Positions 11,075-25,039 of a DNA stretch of 64,000 bases are shown here, piece after piece (the first letter of the stretch is position 1; each line of letters begins with the position of its first letter). The position numbers were made by a program, and so were the translations under genes. This stretch comes from Hofstenia miamia (taxonomy: Eukaryota > Xenacoelomorpha > Acoela). Where the stretch lies: assembly GCA_004352715.1 (NCBI GenBank), contig SCFE01000087.1, forward strand, positions 926,822 to 990,821, given 5' to 3'. A model generated the notes under the pieces. The model had not been told where the DNA came from and made no database searches. It worked only from the letters and a program-made list of their open reading frames with translations.

Positions 11075-14000
11075 NCAAAATTGAGATTCCAATTGTGCTC
11101 TGTATTTTTATATAGTGACTAGGCAAAATTTTGGCACACTGTACTTTTTCGATACTATTATGCGCTAAAGTAATTTTTTACAATTCTTTGCAAAATTTTG
11201 TAAAACTTTGAAAATTAATATATAGTACTATAATTATGTGTAGACTCCAAAAAAATATAAAATATTTTACAATATATTACATATCTAAATAATGTTTTAA
11301 ATCACATTATTTTCTGATTTTGAAGGAATTTTGGAACAAAATGTTTTTTGGCTTAATTCAGAAAAAACGGCTTAAACAGCAGCCCTGTCATCAATACAAC
11401 ATGATTTGAAAAACGAAATTTTGAACGAAACAAATCGGATCAAAAATTCAAAATTTATGTTAATTGCAAGTTCTAATTGATTGATAATCTCATTAGAGAG
11501 AGAGTTCATTTTGACCGTGATGTCCGCTTAGTGTTAAGAAATCGATAGAAGAAACTTCTTATGGCCAATAAGAACACAACTCTTCGAAACTTACAAGTTT
11601 TTTAAAAAAATATTAATATGAATGACTCAAATTTGAAATAAAACATATACAGTCCCGTGGAGCATGCACTAGAAAATCGAAATTAAAATCGTGTCTGAAT
11701 TGACATAAAAGCATTTCCAATGATGTCTACCTAGCCATGCAAAACTCCACCTGTTTTGAGGAGGATGAAATCGACGTAATTACCGCTTCCCAATTAGTTA
11801 TTGCATTGGCTAAAAGACACAATCATTGCGAGTACAACACAATCACATTGTCAATCTATTGCTTCAATAAAATGTTTTCAAGGTTAGTCGACACTCAATT
11901 CAAACTCAAAGAAGATAGCCGTTTCTTTGACTTACTTTTAACAAGTTATTCCTCATTCAGAAGCACTGTAGGCTAATCCAAAAAGTGCAAATCATCACAA
12001 CTAAAAGACATATGCATTGCAGCAATATAATTAAAAATAATATTCACAAATTTTTGAAAATTTTTCTTAAACAAGCAATTTCTTTTGCAAAAATTGTCAA
12101 CTAATTATCAAACATTTGGCTAAAAATCCATAATTTTTGAAAATGTAAATTTACCATGTAGTGCAATGTATATGGTTTATATAGACTAAAATTAAAAATA
12201 ATTTCTCTAAAAACCATGCATACACAATATTGAGCTACGTCTAACATTTATAAACAAAATACGAAAATCATTTCTACTTTTCATTGAATATGCTTCAATA
12301 TTAAAAATCCATATTTTTATGCTAAGAATAATTTATACAAAATTTAAGAACGGAGTTAGTACTATTTATTTGAAAGTTAATAATAAAAAACTTGTTTTAC
12401 TATTTTATGTTGTTTCAAAAAAATTAAAAGCGAACTGAGCAATGCTAATATAATTCATCCAGCTTGGTGACGCAATGATCTGTTGAATAGACTCTGATTG
12501 GCTAAAATGTTTAATAAGTTCATAGATATTCGTAAAACTATTTAAAATAAATTTAGACACTTTTCAAATTTTGAGATCGATTTGTAATTATATTGTTCAT
12601 TAAAAAAATTTAAGAACTCATAATATACTCATTTTAAAATTAAGTTTAATAAATATTTTATACTTTTTCTAGGAGTGCTTTGCACAACAAACCAACAAAA
12701 ATGAGTAAAGTTTCACCCGTTGCTTAAAATATTTATTATTAGTAATTCCTATTAAAAGATGTGTCTATATTTCCAGTTTAATTCAAAACCTGCCAGTATA
12801 TTGCACCCGGATTCACATAAACAACTAGTTTCATTGGAATGTATAATGTTTCCAAATTTATTAAAGTAAGATGAATTAGTGGAAACTATGTTGTAACTAA
12901 CAATTGAATTAAAATTAAAAAATAGAAATTAGCATTCAATTGCTTTATTAATAATGTCAAACCGTATTTATATTTAATGCATCAATTTATGACATTAGTG
13001 CAATTTATATTTAGATCGTTCTTATCTGAAAATACAGCACTTGCATAAATAATTAACTAGATTCTCACAATGATAGATGGGGGTGAGTTGTTCAACTTCA
13101 ATCTGTTCAATTTTTTCTATGCCACAAAAAATAGTTATCTCTATAGAATTTGCAAATTTCCAACAGCTACAAATTATGGGATCTGTGATAATAATAGAAT
13201 AGATAGATATCCATTTCAACCTACTATTGTTAATAACAATTTTTTTGTCATGTAAAAGAGGTGCCTTTTGATACAAATAGTTCGGATCGAGAAACTTGAA
13301 TTTGTAGATCTAACTCTGATGGTTCCATCACTGAATTTACATGCAGTATAATTAATTAGATATAACTTCACATTTCTCTACGATATGACCACACTATTTA
13401 TTTCATTAGATTTGATATTGCGAACTAAGGGTGTATTTTCATTGTCAATACCAAAACATTGGGCTAAATTTACCAAAATAATCCGCTGAGTTTGAATGAT
13501 CGAGATTTACATGGCATTGCCTACCAGAAATAAAATATTCGTTTTTTCTAGGCGTGTGTGAGATGAATCTATAATTGAAACAACAGCTTATCAGCGTTTT
13601 CATGAAAGTCATTTTCATCCCTGAATTGTTATTATTAGAAAGAGTTGAGAAACTTATTCATTTAGAAAACTACCAATCTGCACTTCGGCCAATCTGTAAC
13701 AGTTTTGTTGACCCAAGCAAACCTGCTCGCCACCATTGAACATCTGTTGTGCATCATTAGAAAATGATTCTAGTTCTAAGTACGTTTAAATGAAAATAGC
13801 AAGTAAAAAGACACATTAGTATTCAGATATTCTATCCCAGGGGAATAGCGAGGATGTTGCTTTCTTTTTAGGCATGCTTCATAACATGTGACTGACAGTT
13901 TGTATTGTGCACAAATAAAATCAATATGAATTTTGCGTTGCATGGAATAATATAAAAAAGGTCATTATTGACGACTGGCGATTGGAGTATGGGTCGACTG

Positions 14001-16480
14001 TGTTTCGAATCAAGTAACAACGTTTTCCTATTTACATTGTATATTCAACTATTCCTTTTTGCAAGGCCATTCTGTGACTTGGCTAGTTACATTTCAAGCT
14101 TACTTTGCTTCTGATTCAACTTCGATTTGCTACTAAAATATAAAGTATTAATTTACCATGAATAAAAATTTCAAATTTGTAAAGTATATATTTGAATCGT
14201 AACCACTATGTCATCATCTACTTATGTGCATTTCAATATCCGTTATAATTTTAGCATTGAAAGCAGCTACAGAGTTGATATCGGGCTTCTTTTAGTATAT
14301 CCCACGAGAACTCGATAACCTTCGATTGATTACCCAACCTCCCAACTTAAATTTCTACACCATCACAAGTCTAAGAACCTACTCAATAATTATACTGCAT
14401 GTATCATGTGTGACCTTTAAGATGACGATTCTTTATTTGTTGCAATAATAATCTCAAGTTGATTGTAATACAACAATGATTGCTCCTTTTCTAACAAGAC
14501 TATAATCTTAATATTAATGCAACCTACAAAAAATCGTGGTAAAATTGACCACCATTACATAGGAGCATATTCACCAATAGGCTTGGAGAAAGTTCTTTGA
14601 AAGTGTGTACAAAACACGGTTTTTTTGCATCGGTAAATGCACAGAGATCAGTTTAGGTTTAATCTCCCTGCGATTGTATACCCAGTTAAATAGCATTGTT
14701 ACATTGTATATCAGATTTGCAAAGTCAATAACTGTACATACAAACAAAATCAGTTGTCTCTAATGATGTCTAGCATTTACAAGACATGCTATATATTTGC
14801 TATATTCACCCTTATGCATAGAAAAATTTAGTCTATAGGATTGGCAAAACTTAAATTGATAAATATTAATGAGTGCCTTCATCCTAAATGACTTTCTGTG
14901 GATAAAAAAACTTATGACATTGATATAATTATAATAGGATATGCAGAATGAAAATGAGATCCTTTAAGTAATCGATGAAGAAAACTTTGTAGTTTGAAAC
15001 CTGTAACAGAATTGTATAATAAATTGGACTATTCGAAAGCACCGACTTATGTACCGATTTTGCGCATAAGCAGAGGACTATGTCATGCACAGGCTTACAT
15101 GGGTGAGATTTTTGTCCTCCAACCCACACCACAAGAATAACAATTTACCCCACTAATCCCACAGCAATAGTTTTAAAAGAACTGCTAAATATTACAATAC
15201 AAATCATCGAGGTTTTATATGACTAATATGCATAAAATTATAGTAGCATTTTACAACTTTATCACTATTTTCACCATAGCCAATTTTAAAGTTAGTGAGT
15301 TGATAATTTTTAGAATTATATAGGCTAGCTACAAAAGTGTTTGCCCCACAAAATTCCCACAGGCTAAAATCTCACCCCACGGAATCCCCACTCCTATGGT
15401 AACCTGGTGATTCATAATTATATGTTAATTTTATCAACGACATATTGCCAAATTATGACTAACCTTGTTCAAGGTTAAAACACAATTGGTAAAGATCAGA
15501 GGTTGCACAAATACAAGCTTAAAAACATCCGTTATTTTGAACAATCAGAATACCGCAGTCACTTGTGCTATGAGAAAGATATTTGGATTTGTCAAAAATG
15601 TATACTTTTTTTGTGCTCATATGAAACTCTAAGCTTCCAAATTAATGATGTTGAAAAAATTTTATATAGAAATTCGAGTGGGCCGATAGAAAATAATTTG
15701 GGTGCCGACCGTCATTTGTAGACCAAACTAAGACATTTGTAGGTACACATGATTGGATGTATATGCACAAAAATTCAAAAAGGGGGCTCTATCCATCAAT
15801 TATGATGGGTTAAATTTATTCACATCTGGATGCTTTGTAAAATAGAAACATGGGCGCTATTTGTTTAGGTAGCCATTGCGGTTCTGACATTTAAGCATGC
15901 TTCATCTGTTCTGATTTTGACCTGTCTTAACCTGATATAACACAAATCTGGTAGAAATATATAAATATATATACTACTTAGTATATTAAGAAAATATGCA
16001 TATTTTAATGATTTTACAGGCGTCATACACTAAATTTGAAAGTCGTAAAATTGAATTACAATGAATATAAATCATCAAATTGCTAATTTATTAAATCATT
16101 TATAGTTCATAGGAAAGTTAAGATTCAGAAGAATTCAATGCTAGTTTGTAATATATTACATTCGGATTTTAAATAATAGTTTATCCATTTTTTATAACAG
16201 GTTAACCTGTAGGAAGATAATTTCATTTTATCCTATAACTAACTACTAACCTGAGTAATATACCCTGAATATAATGTCGTGATGCCCGGTCCTACCTACT
16301 TGCACATAACTATTTAACTACTCAATTGGATATGGCCAATCCCTAATACGGATGGCCTCTGCAAAAGTACAATTTCAGAATATTTCTTCATATTGTCCAC
16401 TGGCAAAGTGCAAAGAATTCAATGTACTATAATTTGCATGCACTCATTGCTAATTTAACTGTGACAATTTCTTAAGCAAG
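8736..16480. other. Intergenic, no gene seen
   Basis: Long AT-rich stretch without a recognisable gene. (TA)n at 11043-11074 ends at a single N (11075). On the minus strand CAGAGATGGACAGGGGCAGA near 9655 resembles a hAT end. Short open frames here (for example 9796-10005, 11737-11976, 15503-15721) show no known domain. Confidence 0.5.
11043..11075. repeat. (TA)n microsatellite ending at N
   Basis: TA run ends at a single N, so its length is unreliable. Confidence 0.9.
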
Positions 16481-16506
16481 CTATATATATATATATATAT
16501 ATATAT

Positions 16507-16618
16507 NNNNNNNNNNNNNNNNNNNNNNNNNNNNNNNNNNNNNNNNNNNNNNNNNNNNNNNNNNNNNNNNNNNNNNNNNNNNNNNNNNNNNNNNNNNNNN
16601 NNNNNNNNNNNNNNNNNN
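16507..16618. other. Assembly gap (112 N) inside a TA microsatellite
   Basis: N run with (TA)n on both sides (16482-16506 and 16619-16628). Confidence 0.98.
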
Positions 16619-16630
16619 TATATATATTAA

Positions 16631-17113
16631 TAGATGGAACCGGTCGACATTTTTAACAACCCAACCCAACTGGTTTTATTTCCAAACCAGTTGGGTTACT
16701 GGTTGTTCAAGTTATTGTTGATACTAAATTTATTGGCGCAAACAGTCGACGGGGGGAATTGTGATATTGCCTAACGAGACGCTGTGTTTGATTGATCTTG
16801 ACAGTCCGATTCAATAGTTTACGATGTCGCTCGCTGTCATAGTGTCATTCATTATTCGCTGCTCTCTCTACTAGTGGTAAAAGCAAATATGCGAAATGAA
16901 TGATTAGACGACTTCGTCGTGACACAATTTTTTTCTTATAATATAATATAAAAATCTTTTTTACTTTCCTTGAAACGGAGATATAAATTCTGTCCTACAG
17001 ACAGCCACGGTTTGTGGAGGACTTAAAAAAACCGGTCAACCGGTTTCACGAAATTTTCGACCCAACTCAACCGGTACCGGTTAATACCGGTCAACCCAAC
17101 CTGCTTCCATCTA
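16631..17113. mobile_element. Non-autonomous element with TAGATGGAA ends
   Basis: Left end TAGATGGAACCGG, right end CTGCTTCCATCTA, so the terminal nine bases are inverted repeats. Subterminal repeats AACCGGTT, CCGGTCAACC and GTTGGGT occur near both ends, recalling the TTAACCGGTTAA words of the hAT element at 4660. No open frame. It is flanked by TA microsatellites, so no 8-bp target duplication could be recognised. Confidence 0.5.
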
Positions 17114-17138
17114 CGATATATATATATATATATATATT

Positions 17139-19302
17139 TATGTAATGCTTGTATTGTATCATGTAAATTTGTAAAGTAAAAGTATATCTGCTGATGTACC
17201 TGAATAATATATTTTATTAATTGGTTGCATTGCAAAGTTATTATTATATATAAGCTCTTTTCAAGCAAGTTTCGGATAAGCCTACACGATATTTCTGTCT
17301 TAGTGACATACATGTTGGAATTGTCATATTGTGTGTTAGAATTCAATGTTTTATTTTCGTAAAAATAAGTACGAGTTAAGCAAAGTAGAAACTTACTTAA
17401 GAAGCTGTAAGTAGTTTTGAACTTTGAAGATAGTACCTGCATTAACTTTGCAATTAATAGACGTATATGTGCAAGTGATAAATTGATTGAGGGAAAATTG
17501 CTCTAGCATTTAACAAATTCCCTAACAATTAGCCTCTAATAACCTATAGTAGAGATGTATTACTGCTGATCGACACAGTCTCAGTGCATACTAATTGAAT
17601 TGCAAATGGGCAAAAAAGCAAAACACGCTATAAATAGAATACAGGAGCTTTTTAGAATAATCATTGGAACTTTCTCCCCCACTCAAATAATTGCAAAAAT
17701 ATGCTAGTTTATCAATATAATAATTATGGTCCCAACCCTAACTCAAACCATGCCCCAAACAATATGTAGAAGCAATATGCAAACTTTATTATGAATATCA
17801 GTAATGTTCAATATGAATTATAAAATAATTATAATATACTACTCTTATGTGCTAATTAGTGGTTCAACCGCGCGGCTTTTGTTTGTTTACAAAGCAATTA
17901 TAAGATTTGGCAATTTTTATTCTATCAACACAGCGCCTTTTTCCTCAAATCTTTCATGTAGTTACTTTGTTTCAAAGCCTTCTAAAAATATGGCTTTCTT
18001 TTGTTTACATAGTATAGTTATTATGTTGATAAATTACTAATTTTTCCAATTATTTGGGTATAGGGGTGGGGCTTGAGATACAACGCAAAAGTACCTAATC
18101 CTTTGATAGACCTCAATGAAACGGGCAAAACCCTTTTCTTAGAGTTTGAATTTATCAAGTCAATGTTACAATTTCAATGAGAGCAGGCGTCAGTACTTTT
18201 ATTTTTTAAGCAAAATTCAAAACAAAGCAATACACTGCATTATATCGACTATAGTATCCTGCTTCAAATATACAGAATGGTCTCCTCCAGAACAATTGCA
18301 TAACTTATTTCTTTTATATGACATTTCTCTCAAATCTTTGATATGTTGTGCTTTAAACCATAACAAACACTTAGCCTAATCAATTACATGCAACAATAAC
18401 ATGTATTTCATTTCACTTAGACTGTACATGTATATTTAGGAAGTGATTTACGAAAAATATTTTTGCACGCTCTTACTGTACAACATGATTTACACTAAAT
18501 CTACTCCATAACGCATTTCCACAAATGTTACATTGAAAATCTGTAAATGCGTTAGCGTATATTGATATAACACAACGCAACCCAAGTTCAATTAAGTTCT
18601 TATAGTGTGCTTAACCCAACGCAAGGATGTATTAAAATGTGACTTCTTTAGGATTTTGCTTCATAACTTGTATATTTATGAATAAAGATGTTTGAAAAAA
18701 GAAACGGATAATAAGTATATAAATAATGCTAACAAGTAAATATTCCTAAAATGAAACCTAACAAATTTAACACAAACAGCATATGACTCTCCTGCAAGCG
18801 TGCATGCATGTCTTTAATAGCACAATCACGACGCACATTACTTTGAGGTTTAACGTAATCCATTTATGTGTGATTTTATATGGTTTTGTTATTTAGCCTG
18901 GCTCAACAGAAAAGTAGGTAACAAAAAGTAGTAGCCAACCCATGGGTTGCACTAGGTTGGTTTGAAGTTCAACCGTTGAACCAACCTCATTTGCAGCAAT
19001 TTTTGTCAATTTTTTAATTACAATAAAATTCATACATAGATGTCTTTTCTTAAGATGACTCATCCAAGAAATTGATAATTAATAATTTTTTCCTAAATGC
19101 TTAAAAATACAGGTACATATATACTGTATGTACATAGTAACATAAATAATATATCGTTGACCTTCATCAATTTTATTGGGTAAAACCATAAAGTTGAGGT
19201 TGAAGTGATAATCACCAGTTTGACAATTTCAAAGTTGTAACGAAGACTTCGTTAGTTCTGTTTAGAATTTGATTCCTCTTGGCTGATATCGGTAGTATTT
19301 AA
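17139..19302. other. Intergenic with second copy of a dispersed repeat
   Basis: AT-rich, no gene; includes the repeat copy at 18590-18910. Confidence 0.5.
18590..18910. repeat. Dispersed repeat family, copy 2
   Basis: Diverged partner of 6620-7110: CAAGTAAATATTCCTAAAAT, then AATTTAACACAAACAGCATA and CTCTCCTGCAAGCGTG are in the same order as in copy 1. No coding potential. Confidence 0.4.
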
Positions 19303-19310
19303 GTGCTTAT

Positions 19311-19655
19311 TAGAGAGTGACACCGGATACCCGATAAAACCCGACCCGATTTTGGATTTCGGGCCGGGTCTTGTTCGGGTACAAAGATTAGATTGATTAT
19401 TAAAAAAATAGTGATGAAAATCACCGCTTGATTTGAGAAATATCCAAGACGTTAGCTTATACCCATGAATTGCTGCTTCCCCTATAAAAATGATGGATAT
19501 TAATGATCATTTGGTTGGACAGCGATCCATGACCTCAAATCAAGGTCAAAGATACGGGCCGGGTCGGGTACTATATTTTCGGGTCGAGTTCGGGTAGTAT
19601 ATATTCCCATCGGGTAGGGCTCGGGTCCATATTTACCTCATATTGTCACTCTCTA
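19311..19655. mobile_element. hAT-type miniature element, 345 bp
   Basis: Ends TAGAGAGTGACA and TGTCACTCTCTA are perfect 12-bp inverted repeats. Flanks GTGCTTAT (19303-19310) and GTGCTTAC (19656-19663) form an 8-bp target duplication with one mismatch. CGGGT-rich repeats (CCCGACCCG, GGGCCGGGTC, CGGGTCGGGTAC) sit inside both ends. No open frame, so it depends on an autonomous hAT elsewhere. Confidence 0.8.
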
Positions 19656-20129
19656 GTGCTTACCCAAAGACCCTATTCATGATTTCTCATTAATTTTATG
19701 ATTACATTAATAATCTATGAATATTTTCAAATATTTAATATTTGAGGACTAACCATCCTATTTCAATTCATCGTCGAGATTTCGGACGACTGTTTAAGAA
19801 ATTCCAACATGAAAGCAAAAGAACAACTTAAATTATGACATTCAATTAAATAATATTTTATGTCAGTCTAAGTATGAATCATAAAATATAGCTCCTACAT
19901 ACTATACATACCTATAGATAAAAAGATAACCACATTTTCACGTTCAGGTATATTGGTTTTCACATAACCTTGAATGAATTTTTACAAAAATTTTCTTTTA
20001 TATGTAAAATCTTGTTAAGCATGTAGCTAGTCAGTTAATTCTATATTAATAAATGAACTAAATTTAACATTTAACGAACATAATAACTTATTTTCAAAAT
20101 TATAAATACAGAAGTAATAAATACATGCA

Positions 20130-20600
20130 TTATAAAATTAATTAATATTCCAGTCTTTGTTCGCGTCAATTTTAATTTAATTTCTGCTGGATTAATGAAA
20201 ATAATAACTTGGAATCAATAAAACTGCGGTGTCTTTTCGAATATCAAACGGAGATAAATCGCAGTGGAAAACACTCAACCACGGCGACCATGTCTTTGCG
20301 GGGGCATGAGGTTAATCATCCTGATAAATATTCTTCTGCTAGTTTTTGGAATTAATTAGTTTTGAATTTTTAGATAGAATAGTACAGAGTTATTATGGAA
20401 ATATTAAATAATTATAAATTCCATGCAGCAATTACTCTACAACAAGCGACTGTTTGGCAGCATGTTTAATTAATCATTACGCAATAACACTAAAACGAGA
20501 ATAATTAAAACAGTAGAACATGTCGGCGTTCTGTCGTCTTTAGTTGTTGAGCAAATTGCGCCTTCCTTCTTACGCGATTAATTATCAATATACTAGCAAT
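20130..20600. promoter_or_regulatory. Candidate regulatory block with TAATTA clusters
   Basis: Less AT-biased unique sequence with TTAATTAAT (about 20138), GAATTAATTAG (about 20351), TTTAATTAATCATTACGC (about 20465) and GATTAATTATC (about 20576), plus GATAA words. Homeodomain-type sites at this density are suggestive, but TAATTA is common by chance in AT-rich DNA. Confidence 0.2.
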
Positions 20601-21957
20601 AAGTGACACCAATTATTTCTTAATCACTAGTAAACACGCAAATGTGTTTGATGATTTGAGAATGACTCAAACATGTTAATTAGAATTCAAATAAAGTTGT
20701 AGGCAGACTACTATGTTGCTTTATATAATGTAGAAAAATCCAGCGACAATCCATTGGAGGTCTTCATATCACCAAGATTAACTTATTTCATGAATTTTTT
20801 AACCAGACATTTCCTGCCCCATATTTAAATAGGCTTAATTAATCACCGACTTCAATTTCTTTACTTATATTCGTAGCTCCAGCTCCAACTCTAACCATGG
20901 TTGACTTCAACCAGATGTATAAAATTTCTCATCTGGATACGAGGTTTCAGTAAATGTGAAATATATTTTATTGATCAAACCTAACTTGCTCGTACTTACA
21001 CTAATATATGAAGATTTGTGAACATAAAATTGAAAGTATATCGTTTCAGAAATCTTGAAAAATTTCAAAATAAAAATGATTTACACTTAAGTTTTTGCAC
21101 AAATTCAAAGGAGTTGGTATTTTTGAATGAGGATGTTAAGATCAACCAACATCCATGTACAAATCTTTCAACTCAAGCTTGAAGATTTTTATTACTGTAC
21201 ATTCAACCCTAATATTATAAAGAAACGTGATTCTAGAATGAGGTTATTCGTTGAGAATCATTGAACAAACACACTCTTATATCAAAGTCTCATGCCAAAT
21301 CAAACATAAATTTTTTATATGAAATTCAATAGGACTACCAACATATATGAACGTCAAATCATACGACCTGTCTTATTGAATATTTCTCATTTAAAAAATG
21401 TGTTTTAGTCGAAACCACCCATGTTCGCAATTCTAATATTAGTAAGTTTTTCATGTCAATTTTTACTTACTATAAGAATATGTAAAGTAATTAGTTTCAG
21501 AATATTTATACTGATCAAATTTTTATTTGGTGTACTGTTATAGAGCCGTTTTACACATGCCAATTTCATTTGACATCATGAACATCAAATCAGTTAAGAA
21601 CAAACCATCTTCATTTCTAGTACTATATTTGAACCTAGACTAGTGTTTAGGCTCTTAAGTTCAAAACAAAATCATGTTAGACATCATGATCCCTTTTCGA
21701 AATAATGGATATGGATTGCAGATCACTCAAACATCATGACGATCATCACATTTCAAATGCTAGAAATATGCTATAAACTAATTAACAAAGTTAATTTTTT
21801 ATAATTTATACGTAAAAGAATCATGCCTATTACAGGAATGAGGTTGCATTTAAATATAAAGACTTGCTAAAATTCACAATGTCTCATGCATAGGAATTTG
21901 GAACAGCAGCAATATGGTCAGTAGTTATCAAAAGTCCACTATGCAATTTATTTAACC
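20601..21957. other. Intergenic, nothing seen
   Basis: AT-rich sequence without recognisable genes or transposon ends. Confidence 0.5.
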
Positions 21958-21961
21958 TTAA

Positions 21962-22175
21962 CATTGGAAAGCCCGAGCGGTCAAATATGAGCACTTTGCA
22001 CATCTTAAATGCATTTGTAGTACCTCATGTAATGAGAATTTAAATCGAAAAACAGCTTATTTTGTTCTTCTCATACTTTTCTTTTATTTGCTTTTGTTTT
22101 CGTTAGTTTTCCTTGAATGGGTTTATTCTGACAACTGCATAAATTTAAGATATAGAATCTTCGGATTTTCTAGTG
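21962..22175. mobile_element. piggyBac-type miniature element, copy 1
   Basis: TTAA flanks at 21958-21961 and 22176-22179. Left end CATTGGAAAG, right end CTAGTG (full TIR in copy 2 is CACTAGAAAG). The interior matches 23441-23646 over most of its length, for example CACTTTGCACATCTTAAATG and CCTCATGTAATGAGAATTTA. TTAA target duplication and a CxCTAGAAAG-like end are piggyBac hallmarks. No open frame. Confidence 0.75.
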
Positions 22176-22179
22176 TTAA

Positions 22180-23436
22180 ACTGTCTAGCGTCTCTTATAA
22201 AGGACAAACCGTTTTTCCACATTTATAGCGAATTTTCCGTAAGTCTATTAGCAAATTTGAAATCGTGAGGCATGGGTAGGTCTATTAAAGAACGTGCTTT
22301 AATGCAATGGTGAAAACTTCATTTAGAGCGAACTGCTGTGGTTGAAGTTGTTGGAATCATTAACAATTTTTAGTTGAAAATTTCAAATTTTTGAAAAATA
22401 TTTGAATTCCGCCTCCATACCCAATGTTCATGTATTTATACAGTTTTGAACCCAAGGAAGCAACAAAGAACGTTGAGTGTTTCTTGATATGTGCAGCGAT
22501 TTTCCAAACCCATTGAGGCGTTCCGTGCGCAGTCAGAGATTGCGGGGCCGAAGAAAGAGGAGACTCGCTCCTCTATTAAGTGGTGCTTTCATATTGAGCA
22601 TAGCGTTAGTATGTAGTTTTGGAGCTATAAGGGTTTAAATATTTTTTTACAATCATGAAAAATTTTCAAAAATTCCGAAGCAGCTTATGGTTAAAGAAGA
22701 AATATTTTCGGTATTTCAAAAAATATTAACTACAGCTAACTATTGAACAAATTTTTAATGTTCTCAAATATTACTCTCCCGATTTGAAAGAAAAGGAAGT
22801 CAAAACTTTTTATAATTGAAGTCTAATTGTAAATTTCTTTCAAAAAGCCGTTATATATGCTGACGCAGCGTGCCGCATTCTATTGTGCTCAATTAATTAA
22901 GCGGATTATACGCAGTATATCGCTGTATGCTTTTATATCGTTAACTTCATTAAAAACTGAATTATTGTGGTCCTAGTGAATGGTGAATAAGTTTATTTCT
23001 CAAGTGTTAATAATAAATGATGATTCACAAATTTTATTCTTACATGGTGCTTAGACGATTTTTCATATATTTTCAAACCTATTGTTAAGTGCAGACTACA
23101 CTCATTAACAGTAATTAAGAAATTATTCGGCTAGATGATCATGAAGAGAACGCGTGCACATTAAAAATTTATTTCAAAATAATTGGGATATCTCACTGAC
23201 AATCAGGAGCTCATGAATGTATTAAAAAACAATATTTTAAAATCTTTATTACTTAAATTAACATAGCCAATTTGATACGCTATACAAAAAAACGTTTTTA
23301 AGTTAGGCCGAAACATCACATGTATTAAATAGACAAAGCGGGTACAAGGTTGTCGTGAATCGAATATTTTCCAATCCACAAAAATTTGGCGAGTAAAAAT
23401 TCAAAACACGACATTTCTTGAGTTGATTTGAGCAAT
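22180..23436. other. Intergenic, nothing recognised
   Basis: Between the two piggyBac-type copies. A GC-richer patch at 22490-22570 (GGCGTTCCGTGCGCAGTCAG) has no open frame or match I recognise. Confidence 0.5.
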
Positions 23437-23440
23437 TTAA

Positions 23441-23646
23441 CACTAGAAAGTGCAAGTGGTTAATTTTGACCACTTTGCACATCTTAAATGCATTTGTAAT
23501 GCCTCATGTAATGAGAATTTAAATATAAAAACAGCTCATTTTGTTCTTCTGACACTTTTCTTTCATTTGCTTTGTTTCGTTAGTTTTATTTGGATGGGTC
23601 AATTCTGACAACTACATGAATTTAAGAATCGTTGGGCTTTCTAGTG
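23441..23646. mobile_element. piggyBac-type miniature element, copy 2
   Basis: TTAA at 23437-23440 and 23647-23650 flank a 206-bp element with inverted ends CACTAGAAAG and CTTTCTAGTG, a perfect 10-bp terminal repeat. piggyBac ends (TTAA then CCCTAGAAAG) are very close. The interior matches copy 1 at 21962. No coding. Confidence 0.8.
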
Positions 23647-23650
23647 TTAA

Positions 23651-25019
23651 AAATTACAGAATATTACACATTCCTCTCAATTCGCGGGTTTTTTTAAGCG
23701 AAGCCTAATATTTTGATTATTATATCAAACATGTAATTTGCTCACATGGTATAATATGGATGGTATACACGCATAATAATGTCAATTTGTACAAAAAAAT
23801 GCTCGTGAGTTTTTATTAATAGTTATTTTAAGCTACTTAACTTAAAAATTTATAATAAGAATGAAAAAATTGGCTGTATTCTTGATCCACTATTATCCAT
23901 GGATATCCATAAAATAAATTTTCTGATCCATTGCTAATAGTTAATTTTGGATCGGGTCGATCAATATCTATATCCAGATCCAAGGCAACTCTTTCGGATA
24001 CAGAGGGAGGACCGATAGGATTCAAGCCCTCTCTAAAATAGAAAAAACTGTAATTCTTTAGTACCCAATTATATTTTACATTGAGCAGCCTCAATAAATA
24101 TTTCTGTATCCACGACTGTATACAATGCGCCCACTTTTATCTTAGTTACAAGTTGCAAGTTTTGTTCTGATTAAGGAAAAGTAATATGTACATATAAATG
24201 TTCATACATTCCCAAATTTTTTTGTTAATGGTTTTCTATATTCCACATGTAATCTATATCTTGCATGAGGTTTGCAACGTCCGGTGAAATTTATAAATCA
24301 GTCAAATAATTTTATCATTGTATATTTGTATTTACAATCAAACTTTTAAAACACATTTTAATAACACATAATTCCATTTTCGTCATATAATAAACAATTA
24401 AACAAATTCAATGTCTAGATACTGTTTTGGTTACACACCTCACTGCTGATTTACTATTTTGATTTTTTATTATACATATTATTGAATATTACTCATTGTT
24501 TTAGATATATTTAGATTGGATTTTCTTTATAAATAATATAGTATCTTATTCAATAATCAATCAAATTCAAATATTGTGTCAAGTCCATTAAATATACATT
24601 TTCCAAAATGGTCGCTTTGACACTTTTGGATATGAACCTAAGGAACATAAAACAACAAATTATATAATTTTAAAATGATATTTAACTTGCTACAATAATC
24701 AGTGTTGTTGAAGCTCCTTTATTGTAATATCACTAGGCATTTATAATTCAAAGCCTAAGAATTCTCAGTCTGCAAAATTGGCAGGTGAAAAAATGGCGGT
24801 GTTATTTACTACTTAGCAAAAAATCAAACTAAAAAACTAACTTTGTGTGCTAAGTCTCAAGGCATGTCATAGATAAGTTTGAATACTGCTAGCTTTATCA
24901 GTACTATCTGTACAGTTTACTATAAATAGATGTAGTGTGTAATATTTTTGAAACGTTATTGTATGGTACAGCCTACTAAAGGTTTTCCTATATTACTACA
25001 AATTACCCTATAGTTGACC
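23651..25019. other. Intergenic, mostly unique
   Basis: AT-rich. Minus-strand open frame 23837-24094 lies in a stretch with GGATATCC-like words and looks like repeat, not gene. Confidence 0.45.
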
Positions 25020-25039
25020 CTCAATAAATGGAGAATCTT

